From: Eudromia elegans
Taxonomy: Eukaryota > Chordata > Aves > Tinamiformes > Tinamidae
Length of the DNA stretch: 64,000 bases
Reading direction: 5' to 3'
Assembly (NCBI GenBank): GCA_003342815.1
Contig: PTEX01000003.1
Span: 2,421,763 to 2,485,762 of the forward strand
Part shown: one piece after another, positions 25,001-34,075 of the stretch
How the letters are laid out: each line of letters opens with the position of its first letter
Numbering within the stretch: position 1 is the stretch's first letter
The notes under the pieces: generated by a model
Database searches by the model: none
The model's input: only the letters and a program-made list of their open reading frames with translations
Told to the model about the DNA's origin: nothing
Position numbers and translations under genes: made by a program

Positions 25001-25655
25001 TTCTGGGAGAGTTAATGAATGGCTGGGCACCTGGCAGGCTTCCAACTTGAGTAGGTGTGTGATAAAAACAGGGATTGTGTGGATAGAAGGGAAGAAATCC
25101 TAGCACCCTTAGCAGTGCCCCTGAAGTCTAGTGCAGGCAAGTACAGAGCACAGCACCGGGAGGCCAGCAATATGTGGGCATTGGCTCAGGTTGTCCTTGT
25201 CCTGGAGGACGTCACCGTGGTGCGTTCCCAGAGCGAGGGCTCTGTTCAGAACGGCAGCAGGCAAACCAGGAAAAGATGCTGTGACACTGCTGAATGGGGC
25301 ACTCCCCCAGAGCTTGCTAGGGAAGTGGAAGAGAACTTCAAGCCTGAGGAGTCCTACTGAGAGAGCTGCACTGCGGGGCCGACTTCACTCCAAAAGGAGC
25401 CTGATCCTTGGCTCTCCTTCTCACTTTGGGTGTTTTGTTTTGGTTTTTCCTTTTTTTTTTTTCTCTCATTTTTTCATGCTTGTGGATCAACATTCCACAA
25501 AACACTTACTTCTCCAGCAGTATGCTGAAAGACGCAGACCTTCAAGTGCATTAAAATATGTCTTTCTTCAGAATTTAGGTATTGTGATTTGACATCAGCT
25601 TATACCAGTGCACAGCTAAGTCCTAGTGAACCTGTATAATGCAAATAATGCTTGT
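22093..25655. other. Intergenic, no gene recognised
   Basis: Unique sequence. A poly-T tract occurs at about 25.45 kb and a small duplicated TCTATAAAAA at about 24.40-24.43 kb. A 153-codon frame at 25131-25592 runs through the poly-T tract and is not credible as a protein. Confidence 0.55.
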
Positions 25656-25702
25656 AGCTCTCTCTCTTTATATATATTTTTATATATAGGTATATATATT
25701 TT
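25656..25702. repeat. (TC)n/(TA)n microsatellite
   Basis: CTCTCTCTCTT leads into interrupted TA runs. Confidence 0.85.
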
Positions 25703-28419
25703 CCACAATAAAACATTGTTCAAACCATCACCTTTTAAGACCATGAGATGTCAACATTCAGGCTGTGGAAAGTCCAGTGGAAAAGCAGGCTGTGGAAAAG
25801 CAGCACTTAGGAATCAGAGACAGAGCTGTGACGTATTATGTCAGAGAGGTATGAACTGCATGTATGGAAGCCGGAGCACTGGCTGTGAAAAACACATTTA
25901 TTGGGAAAGGAACAGCATGCTAATACTTGAGGTGAGGTAAAAGTCCAGAAAAGGGTAAATCAGCAAAATGCTATTGTATTAGGCCCCTGAACTGTCAGGT
26001 TCTGTTGCATGATGCTGGATATCAGAGAGCTAACTACAGAGGATTTCAACCTGTTTAGGTTTCTGCTGGCAGTCGTGTCAATCCTGTCCCCGAGATGTAC
26101 AGATCCTGGTTCTACCATCGCATCTGCTTTGAAATCCCTTTCAAAGAATATTGGTAGTGAAGTGTGAGGCTTGCAGTCTTCGACCGCAGAACCAATCTCT
26201 GTTGATCTGTGTTTTTGTCAGCACTGACCTGGATCCATAAAACCCAGTGAGAAGATCTCTATCACCTACAGGGTTAGGGCACATCCCATCACTTGCTCAG
26301 ACATGCAGAGGTGTCATGGTGGGGCACAAAACAGGAGGCACGTGCACCATAGCAGGGCAGCGCTCGGTCACGTGCCAGCACTTCCCCGGTGAGATGAGGT
26401 CTGAGGGACACAACACCCCATTGATCAACAGCAAGAACAGAGGCAGCCAAGCAGGAGACAGACGTGGTCAGCGGGGGCTGCCATGGCAAGGAATGTCAGC
26501 GGGAGGACCTGGCAGGAGAACAAGCAGAACAGCTATTCTGATCCAATGATAGGAATTGTACCTATTTCATCACTACCTTGTAAATGATTCCAGTGCTCTT
26601 CATTTGCTCCTTTCTAGCCTGTTCTTGCACCTTCTAGTAGTTTCTTCCTGGCTGCTTGCCTCCCTGATACACCTGTATTTTCCTTTTTCACATCACGTTG
26701 CTCATGACGTTCATGCTTGGCCTTAAACTGGAACCCTGATTCTGATCGGTTGTGATATGAAGTGAAGATAAAAATGCCTTTTTTGTTTCTAAATTTGGAT
26801 TACTCTAAGTGGAGCCACAAAAAACAAAATGCTTTAGTCACAACTGTATGAAGCTTTGATTTATACATATGTATATAATGTCATTACAGATTTCAATTAA
26901 TTGTACCCACCAATACATTTTTCATAGCTTTGGTTTGTACAGGATGACTAGCTTCTTGCATTTGGTCTACCTTACTGCAGAATGTCAATGTCAGTGGGAG
27001 GCTTTTGAGTTATTTTTAAAGAAAAAAAAGTTAAATTAGAAATGCAGAAAAAATCTGCAGCACACTTGTAATAATTTGAAGGTGTTTCCACTTAAAGCTT
27101 GTTTTTATTTTCCATTTTAGCTTTTACTGCTACTTTCATTCATATTCTCTGGCTTGCTTACCTTGTACAGGAGCAACACAAAGCAGATGGAGGACAGGAG
27201 ACAGACAAAATGCCTTTAAAACCACTTGAGTTTGTCAGTGCCACGCAAAGCACCCAGTAACAGCCCAGTGCTGCCTCTCTGCCTGTTCACTGCCTCAACT
27301 CTGCCTGTTTCTGCCAGCCTGTCCCTGTGCATGGAAATAGCCCCTTCAGTGCGATAGCTTTCAGCCAGTAAAAAAAACTGAAGAATTACTTGAGTGAATG
27401 GCAAATTGTCCTTATTATCCATATCCTTATTATAAAGGGGGCCTGTATTGTTGTTTCACAATTGGTTCTATTTCTTCATGGTCTCTCTGGAAGTATCTCA
27501 ATGGCAGAGTGATGATTTGGACAATATTAGGACCCCTGCAGTGGCCAAGGCTCACAGCACAAAGGGATAAAAGACAGAGCTGCCAGAGGGAAGGTCACGG
27601 TCCCATCCTGCAAGGAGATTCTCTGTTCTACTGACAGCAGGAAAGGGAAATTCAGCCATGATCCAGGGCTCAAAACGCCTTCCAGAGACCTGCTGTATCT
27701 CGAGTTCCCTTCCAGGCAGGGCTGTGTGACAACGGGAGCCGTGTCAGAGGGACATAACCCTTGAAAGAGAGGTCTCCAGCACCGCAGCGGAGGTCAGCGC
27801 CCCTTCCCTTCGCCAGCAGCAGCCAGGGAAAAGGCTACCTTTTCATGTGGCAGCCTTCTCTGATCAAAGAGACGCTCATCCGAAAGGCGCCTGCCTGCAG
27901 GAGCAAGCGCAGGGTGTTCGCCCGCCCCACGCGCACACGCAATGCTCCTCCACAACCATTCATCTCCACAGCTCTGAGCTACCCATGGCATCACTTCAGT
28001 GCAGTGTGGATGGCACTGGCCAGGTACAGTCTTTTCTCAGTGCCAACAGGAATGCTGGGGAAAAAAAACCTGATTTTATTTGTTATCACAGGCTTATGTT
28101 TCCCTGTCTTAGGAGCTGTTGTCACATGTAGACCTACTCCTGGTAACTCAAGTGTCAGAAATCCGCTACGCAGCTCCCCTAGAACTGCTGCTGTGCCAGG
28201 AGATCAGCTCTAACTCAGAACAACGACCTGAAGCACCCACCACATCACTGCTGCTGCTTTGGCCCTAACACAGAAGGGTTTCAGGGCTATAGATAGGTTT
28301 CGAAACCACAGCTGCTCAAACTGCGGCCATCCTGTGTTTAGCAGGAGCCTCAGCTGCTCTGGCGGTTTCTCCTCCTCACCCAGCAGGCACACAAGCCGAG
28401 GCGGTGCAGGAATTGGGCC
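25703..28419. other. Intergenic upstream of the ZNF706 CpG island
   Basis: Unique sequence. A 13-bp repeat CAGGCTGTGGAAA occurs twice near 25.76-25.80 kb; with an intervening copy it makes three TGGAAA (NFAT-type) cores. 26.5-27.5 kb is AT-rich. No exon is recognised. Confidence 0.55.
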
Positions 28420-29198
28420 CTCCTCACCTCAGGCCTGGGTGCCCGGCAGAGCTCGTCGCCCCGCTCCGCCGGGCCTGCCCGCACCCCTGTTCCTGCGGGC
28501 ACCTTCCGAAGCGCTCCCGCCGTGCGCGCGGCCCGCAGGACTCATGCTCCTCCAGGCTGCTTCCTCTTCCGTCCGTGCGCCTCAGTTCATAACTCGGCGC
28601 CCATTCCCTTTCCATCCCGTGGCTCCCAGCCTGCTCCATGCGCCGTCACCTTAAGATGACTCCACACTCCCTGGGACTCCGGCCCTGCCTGCCCTCAGCC
28701 TGCAGCCCCTCCGGAGCTCTCCTGGCTCCCGCTCAGGGGATCAGCTCCTACTTTTAGACTGCACGGGCCCACTAAGAGCACAGGAACGTGACAGCAAGCA
28801 GGGACTGCCGGGCGCAGCAGGAACAGTCTGCAGGGCCGCAGCAGCAGCCCGAGCCCATCGTGCCTCAAACGGTGCAAGCAGCAGCTTCTTGTAACCCGCG
28901 CAAGCAGCAGCAGCTCTGCGGAACCTGCCGGGGGCCCGCAGGGGCTCGCCGCCCCCGGCTCTCAGGACCAGGCGCCGCGGCTGCACCGTGCTGCAGCACG
29001 CGGCCCTCTGCCCGCAGCGCGGCCGCCACCGCGACGCTCCAGCCGCGGGGCTCGGGCCCCCGGACGGGGCCGCCCTTGTGGCGGGGGACAGGAAGGGGGA
29101 CCCAGGCGCAACCCTTCCCCGCCTTTCCCTCCCCATCCCTTCCCTTCCCCCTGAGGCCGAGGCCCTCGCGCCGCGCCCGCCTTATGTAAGGGGCCGGC

Positions 29199-29264
29199 GC
29201 CGCCATTGGGCGGTGGGAGTCGCTGGCGCCGGCTCGCGGGCGGAGCGGGGCCTGCGCAGTGCGG
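29199..29264 (+). promoter_or_regulatory. ZNF706 core promoter: CCAAT, GC-box, YY1-like and NRF1-like motifs
   Basis: An inverted CCAAT box (ATTGG, 29205-29209) is fused to a GC box (GGGCGG, 29208-29213) and preceded by GCCGCCAT, which resembles a YY1 site. A second GGGCGG lies at 29238-29243. TGCGCAGTGCGG at 29253-29264 is close to the NRF1 consensus. No TATA box is visible. This is the typical composition of a TATA-less housekeeping promoter with dispersed start sites. The motif matches are seen directly; factor occupancy is inference. Confidence 0.65.
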
Positions 29265-29385
29265 CCGCCTCCCTCCTCCTTCCTCCCTCCTCCTCGTCGT
29301 GTCGGGCAGGCGGCGGCGGCGGCGGCTGCTGTGGGGCCGCGCGGAGCCTTCCCACCCGCTCGCCAGGGCCGCGCTCCGAGGCCGG
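29240..29385 (+). other. ZNF706: ZNF706 exon 1 (5' untranslated, start approximate)
   Basis: A GC-rich segment ends in a good splice donor, GCCGG|GTGAGC, with GT at 29386-29387. It contains a pyrimidine-rich run and a short CGG/GGC tract at 29309-29326. The ATG that begins the protein lies two bases into the next exon, so this exon is untranslated. The long open frames crossing it arise from lack of stops in GC-rich DNA and run into the assembly gap. The exact transcription start cannot be read from sequence. Confidence 0.6.
29309..29326 (+). repeat. (GGC)n trinucleotide tract in ZNF706 5' UTR
   Basis: Six consecutive GGC units are followed by TGCTGTGG. The tract lies in the presumed first exon, where GGC/CGG tracts in 5' UTRs are often length-polymorphic. 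It is short, so instability is not implied. Confidence 0.8.
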
Positions 29386-29409
29386 GTGAGCGGCGCGGCC
29401 GCGGCGCGA

Positions 29410-29424
29410 GGGAGGGAGGGAGGG
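29410..29424 (+). promoter_or_regulatory. Perfect G-quadruplex motif in intron 1
   Basis: GGGAGGGAGGGAGGG: four G3 tracts separated by single-base loops, on the coding strand 24 bases inside intron 1. This loop arrangement gives very stable parallel quadruplexes in DNA and RNA in general. Being on the sense strand, it could form in the nascent transcript as well as in DNA. Formation in vivo is inference. Confidence 0.75.
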
Positions 29425-29443
29425 AGGCCGGCCGGGAGGCCTC

Positions 29444-29623
29444 NNNNNNNNNNNNNNNNNNNNNNNNNNNNNNNNNNNNNNNNNNNNNNNNNNNNNNNNN
29501 NNNNNNNNNNNNNNNNNNNNNNNNNNNNNNNNNNNNNNNNNNNNNNNNNNNNNNNNNNNNNNNNNNNNNNNNNNNNNNNNNNNNNNNNNNNNNNNNNNNN
29601 NNNNNNNNNNNNNNNNNNNNNNN
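29444..29623. other. Assembly gap (180 N)
   Basis: A run of 180 undetermined bases lies within the CpG island, between GC-rich flanks and directly after a GGGA-repeat tract. Such gaps in bird assemblies usually mark GC-extreme DNA that sequencing failed to cover; the true length is unknown. Open frames spanning the Ns are meaningless. Confidence 0.98.
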
Positions 29624-31687
29624 GCGCGGCGCCGTCCCCTGTTGCGGCGCGCGGCTGGTCGCGGCCTGGCGCCCGCCGGCCGCTCGGTCGGCGCGCGAAG
29701 GTCGATGTTTGCGAGGCAGATGTTTGGGCTGGGGTCCCCTTCTTTGTGCCCCAGCGCTTGGCCGGCGGGTCTGAGCCCGGCGTGACCGGAGTTCCGCGGC
29801 GTGTTGGTTATGGAGCCCTTGCCAGGGGACTGAGGCACGGCAAGATGAGCGGCTTCATTGTCACGTTTCTTGCCAGCCGTGTCTGAACATATCTTTTCTA
29901 TCTGGAGCTCTTTGGCTCTTGGAGATTGGTTGTGATGCGATAAAACAGAACTGAAATTCCTCCTCCTTCTCGTACATGTAAATCTGCTGCAAGTGACTAA
30001 TTTATTTGTGTTTCCCGTGGGAATGCAGCGCTCTTGTTAGGCCGTGCCCCCACGAGCCGCGTGAGGCCCTGGCGGGACGTCGCTCACCAAGGGCAGCGGC
30101 CGCTGGGAGCAGGGACAGGCAAACCCACGCTGGTATTTTTGGCTGCTAACACTTGATACTGTATCCCATGGAAGCCATTGAGCACTAGAAACTTTGTATT
30201 TCTGCATGGCTATTAACCTTGAACGCAGCAAAACTAATTCTGTTGCAAGCCTTGTTAAATAGCTATAGAACTGCATGGAGTTGTGAATTTTTGTCTAGAG
30301 AAACTGATAGGGAAAAGAGGAGGGAAAACCCGAGATGTAGCATTGACTCTTGGTCAAAATTGTGTGGTGCGGTTATTTACAGTGAGAAAAGTGGCCTCGT
30401 TTGACCCAAGAGGTGCCCTTCGGTCTGAGAGAGCCCCTTGGGGTGGGGACCTCCTTGTTGGTGACGTGTGGAGTGCTGTGAAGCTGCTGAGATTCCAGGT
30501 GCAGTTGGCTTTTCATGAGCACTTTGTTCTGCGGTGGTTCAGAGCCCTTTTCATAAGTGTTCCCTGGAGCTCAGCTGTTGTCTGGAGAGGCCATTCCCCT
30601 TGCAGTGGAAAACTGCCCTTTCCTGTGGGAAGGACCATGTAGCAGCGCTATTGCGTCCGTGCAGCACACTTTCATGAAACGCTGCTAAGCTGCAAGTTTC
30701 CTACAGGGTCAGTAGCCAACAAGTCAACTTCCTGCCCTCATTAGACTTTACTAGTCATCCTGGAACAGCAATTATCTGTCCTGCGCTTGTGCTGGAATCC
30801 AGCACTTCCAGGAGAGCTGCACAACTGGATTACGTGTGGGATGCCAGAGACTGCAGGAAAGATGGTAGCTGCAAGTGGGCTGCTGGGTTATATAATCACA
30901 CTTTGAAGTCTGCTCTGTTTGGGCTCCTGAGCCTTGCCTGGCATCTGCTCTGGGGGCGGGAGGCAGGCTGGGCTCGGGCTCCTAACAGGCTGCATGAAAG
31001 TGCCCTTGTAAAGTACATTGTTTTTTGTTGTTCCCTGAAATGCAGTTTAGCACCTAATTTATTCCTTTTCATGGTGGACCTTCTAATGGCAGGTAGCATC
31101 AGGGCCTAATTCCTTTATGCTTCTATTTTGTGTGGAGTAAGGACAACTGACAGGCAGCTTTATTCCGTTTTTTCAAAAGAATATGTAGGTAAATGCATGT
31201 AAAGTCATCTGGAAATCAGAAGATGGCCTTGAATAAAGAGAGTGGTTGTGTTCTTACTGTTCCTGATCCCAGGGCAAATTGCAAGCAGATATACCAAAAC
31301 ATCCTGGTTTGTCTCTCTCGGAACCTGGTTTGCTTTCTGGAAGTAATGGTTGAGTCTTAAGAAAACAAATGAAAAAACTCATACAAACAGAGTGTAAGTA
31401 AAGTTTTAGTTATTAAAAAGGTTTCATAGGTAGGACTTGAAGCTTTGTAGAAGGGGAAACCTTAAAATGGATTAAATGACTTCAGTGAATGCATTTAGAG
31501 AGATAGTAAAACTGGAGGGTGCTCACAAAGAGGTGGAGCAGATGTCTGTAGTATATGAATTATGAGAGTTGTAGGCCTCGTAGGAAGAGCACTTGACTGC
31601 TTTTGTTCATAGCTTTGGCTTCTGAGTCGTCTGGCAGCAGTAGTTTCTCACATACGTAGACTAAATTTCTTCTTTTTGTTTGTAGAT

Positions 31688-31822
31688 ATGGCTCGTGGAC
31701 AGCAGAAGATTCAGTCGCAGCAGAAAAATGCCAAAAAACAAGCTGAGCAAAAAAAGAAGCAAGGACATGATCAGAAGGCTGCAGCCAAGGCTGCCTTGAT
31801 ATATACCTGCACTGTCTGTAGG
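31688..31822 (+). CDS. ZNF706: ZNF706 coding exon 1 (residues 1-45)
   Basis: This exon encodes residues 1-45 of zinc finger protein 706. The acceptor TTTGTAG precedes base 31686, the ATG follows two bases later with G at +4, and the exon ends AGG|GTAAGAGG, a strong donor. The N-terminal part (MARGQQKIQSQQKNAKKQ, then a Lys/Gln-rich stretch to about residue 34) is the basic, probably disordered segment related to the SERF/4F5 family. Residues 39-45 (YTCTVCR) supply the first two zinc ligands, Cys41 and Cys44, of a single C2H2 finger. The exon is exactly 45 codons, so the following intron is phase 0. Known work links ZNF706 to repression of Klf4 and exit from self-renewal in mouse ES cells, and to binding G-quadruplexes and influencing protein aggregation. 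Those roles are from the literature, not from this sequence. Confidence 0.96.
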
Positions 31823-33056
31823 GTAAGAGGAACTGAGGGCAAAGCATCAATGTAGGCAGGGCTTTCTTGCAGCCTATAGCAGAACTTTTTAGAAGATGGT
31901 ATAATGGAAGCTAAAAGTGAGCTAATATACTACTAAGCAGCTGACTCATTTGTTGCTCAAAGCATTTCTTTCTGTTACGTTTCTAATATAAAGTGGTGAC
32001 TTGTTTACAGGTCATTCACCCAGCTGTATTGATAACTCAACTGTAAGAGCCTGTGTGCGGATCTGTTTTGCACAATCCTTATCCTGCCTAGTGAGTTGAA
32101 GGGGCCCACATGGGGTGTTGCTGTGTCCTATAGAGCCTGAGATCACTTCCTGTACAACCTACACAAAACGGTTGTTCCTCTGTGCTGGAGCTGGCCTGCC
32201 CTCTGGTCACTGATTATAAATGTTAGTGAGGAAGGGGAAAGTGTTACTGCATGATGCTAAAAGCTTTAGTCTAGCTGTGATAGACAGTAGCTCTTACTAG
32301 AATGAATGACTTGACAAGAGAACACTAATGAGGCTATGGTTTCCTTTTGCCTTATTTCCTGAATGTGCCAGTTTGGACCTGAAGGATAAACTTGTGTTTT
32401 TCACCCAAATAGCCAGTTCTAGGGAATAGGCTTTTCACTCATAATATCATCATTAAGATTCCAAATTAAGGACTGCCCACTTAACTCCTTGTAGCCGATG
32501 GCTTTTTCTGTGAAATGGGCACTAAATGCCTGCAGGAATGTAGTGGCAATGGTCTTGGGTGGTTTGTGCCACGCAGAGGATCAGCCTGTGCTGCATGACT
32601 CCTGAGCCTTCCCGTTAGCAGAATAAATGCCTTTCATGAACACCTGAAAAGCATAAACACTTATACCTTTGTATTAGAAAGGAAAGTGGTTGGAAATACG
32701 TGCTCCACATGCTGTTTTGGTGGAAGACTTAAGACCTGCAGGAAGATTTCTTGTAAGAACAATACTGTTGACAATCATAGAATGTTTGAGGTTGGAATCA
32801 TAGAATGCTTAAGGTTGACAAATGTGTCAAGAGTGTGATGAGTGTGATACTGCTGCTTAAAAGTAACTCTCTGATTCTGAGTTTAAATATTCTTAATCTG
32901 CAGCTAAAATGGTGTTTCTGTCAGTAGAGATATGATCCCATCATTGAGATTTTTGTATTTTCTTGGTAAAGCAAATAAAATGTAGTGGGAGAAGATTTTT
33001 GTAATACCATTTATATCTTGTACTGTGCATAAAGTTAAATGTCTCTCTTTAATCAG
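31823..33056 (+). other. ZNF706: ZNF706 intron 2
   Basis: A phase-0 intron with donor GTAAGAGG and acceptor CTCTCTTTAATCAG. It splits the zinc finger between the cysteine pair and the histidine pair. It contains a short CR1 tail on the - strand (32773-32818) and a weak CTCF-like core (TGCCCTCTGGTCA, about 32197-32209). Otherwise it is unique AT-rich sequence. Confidence 0.9.
32773..32818 (-). repeat. CR1 LINE 3' tail fragment, duplicated
   Basis: Two adjacent 23-bp units, each starting AATCATAGAATG and ending in GGTTG, are the reverse complement of the CR1 3' terminus (CCAACCT...CATTCTATGATT). Only the extreme 3' tail is present, antisense to ZNF706. The units differ at a few bases. Either two 5'-truncated insertions abut, or the tail was tandemly duplicated. 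Confidence 0.75.
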
Positions 33057-33152
33057 ACACAAATGCCGGACCCCAAGACCTTCAAACAGCACTTTGAAAG
33101 CAAGCATCCTAAGACTCCACTTCCTCCAGAACTGGCTGATGTTCAGGCGTAA
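33057..33152 (+). CDS. ZNF706: ZNF706 coding exon 2 (residues 46-76 and stop)
   Basis: The exon begins directly after AATCAG at 33051-33056 and reads in frame from exon 2 through TQMPDPKTFKQHFESKH to a TAA at 33150-33152. It supplies His57 and His62, completing a finger of spacing C-x2-C-x12-H-x4-H. The tail PKTPLPPELADVQA is short, Pro-rich and acidic. The total of 76 residues equals the known family length, so the gene looks intact with no frameshift or missing ligand. Codon use is unremarkable. The product is expected to be a small nuclear or nucleocytoplasmic protein. Confidence 0.96.
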   Translation, partial: TQMPDPKTFKQHFESKHPKTPLPPELADVQA

Positions 33153-33164
33153 AGTTGTCTACAG

Positions 33165-33771
33165 GTCATTACATTAATTTCTAAATAACTTTCTGAGAAA
33201 GTTGTATTATGTACTGCTTTTTTTCTCCAACTAGCTAAATATTAGAACTTGCTGCTTTTTCTCTGATATGAAAATCAGCTGTAGTTTAAAATTATACCCT
33301 GAACTGTTAAGCATGAGAAGTGAGCTAATGCTTACATAAGTGAAAAGGCTGTGGCACTTCACTGTGAAAAGATACTGTTTTAGATGGAATGAAGGTTATT
33401 TGAAATGGTCATGCTTGGTTATAAAAAGATATTATTACATTTTGCCTTGAACCAAGTATTTGTAGCAAATACAGTCTGCTCGTTGCTACAAAACACTTAA
33501 CAGTTGTTTAGCATATCCAGTGATGGGGCCTTTTTTGTTCCTCAAGTTACGCAAGAATTTTTTTCTGCATCCAAACATAAAATGTAATCTCTGTATTAAC
33601 TTCTACAGAGAGATTTCCCAAAAATCAGTTGTTAGGCTGTGACTGAAAAAGTAGTTATAGTGTAAAAGGCTGAAATAAGGTAAAAAGTGCTAGTATGGTA
33701 TTTCATTGACTCAAAGGTAAATGTCATTGTGTAAGAGTTCAGCTTAACTCAGTTATTCTTGTTTTTTGTAG
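33165..33771 (+). other. ZNF706: Probable 3' UTR intron of ZNF706
   Basis: A possible donor ACAG|GTCATT lies 12 bases after the stop codon, and a strong acceptor (TTCTTGTTTTTTGTAG|GTGAAG) ends at 33771. A four-exon structure with the last exon purely untranslated would fit. The donor is weak at positions +3 to +6, so a continuous 3' UTR from 33153 to about 34075 is the alternative. Because the stop is less than 50 bases from the junction, such an intron would not trigger nonsense-mediated decay. Confidence 0.5.
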
Positions 33772-34075
33772 GTGAAGTCATGGCACCTATTGACTCTTCT
33801 ACTGTCAGATCTTACATAACAAACCTGCAGCTGCTTTTCTAAAACTGTTGATCAGCAAAAATGAAGGGGCTACAGAAACATTCATATTTTTATGCTGTTC
33901 CCTCTTGGGCTTCATGCAAAGACAATTCTGTGTAAATGTACAGTTGTGCCCTACTTGGAAATCCTGAAAAATCAGTCCATACTTATTATAAAAAATTTTT
34001 TACAATTGTAATTATATTGATGTTCATATTGTGTAAAATAACTCATTTAATAAAGTAGTACTTTGATTTTACAGT
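33772..34075 (+). other. ZNF706: ZNF706 last exon (3' UTR)
   Basis: Sequence following the acceptor at 33771 runs to about 20 bases beyond an AATAAA. It is AU-rich with several U-runs and has no coding potential. The exon start depends on the intron call above; the end is inferred from the poly(A) signal. Confidence 0.6.
34049..34054 (+). terminator. AATAAA polyadenylation signal of ZNF706
   Basis: Canonical AATAAA in TTTAATAAAGTAG, about 900 bases after the stop codon in genomic distance. A U/GU-rich stretch follows (CTTGTAGAAGATCTG, from about 34091). Cleavage is expected around 34070-34075. Confidence 0.8.

Larger units (their letters stand above)
28420..29830. promoter_or_regulatory. CpG island covering the ZNF706 promoter
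   Basis: Base composition jumps to very high G+C with dense CpG across this stretch, then falls abruptly on both sides. The densest parts are about 28.9-29.44 kb and the first 180 bases after the gap. It includes the first exon and the start of intron 1. Unmethylated CpG islands of this sort are the usual promoters of broadly expressed genes. The upstream half (28.4-29.1 kb) could also support divergent transcription on the - strand, but I see no exon there that I can defend. Confidence 0.85.
29386..31685 (+). other. ZNF706: ZNF706 intron 1
   Basis: Donor GTGAGC at 29386 and acceptor TTTGTAG at 31679-31685 with a pyrimidine-rich lead (tttcttctttttgtttg). The first part is CpG-island sequence with a G-quadruplex motif and an assembly gap. 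After about 29.85 kb it becomes ordinary AT-balanced sequence. I see no coding exon or recognisable repeat in 29.85-31.68 kb. Confidence 0.8.
29240..34075 (+). other. ZNF706: ZNF706 gene (whole transcription unit, approximate ends)
   Basis: This is the only gene I recognise in the window. It comprises a non-coding first exon in a CpG island, two coding exons and a 3' untranslated segment ending shortly after an AATAAA signal. All coding-exon boundaries obey GT-AG, and the joined reading frame gives a 76-codon protein matching the known length of vertebrate ZNF706. The 5' end is not fixed by the sequence: I placed it after the CCAAT and GC boxes. A 180-base assembly gap lies in intron 1, so an alternative first exon could be hidden there. 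The 3' end is set about 20 bases past the poly(A) signal. No neighbouring gene is visible within about 29 kb on either side. Confidence 0.93.

Noticed and set aside
29182-29886. Open frames of about 170-226 codons on both strands over the ZNF706 first exon
   Set aside because: They run through the 180 Ns, start in a GC-rich untranslated exon and have no protein features; the real start codon is in the next exon.
31560-31850. 96-codon frame on the - strand
   Set aside because: It is the antisense shadow of ZNF706 coding exon 31688-31822.
32197-32209. CTCF-like site in ZNF706 intron 2
   Set aside because: Only the core (CCCTCTGGT) matches well and flanking positions are poor; mentioned under the intron but not called as a site.
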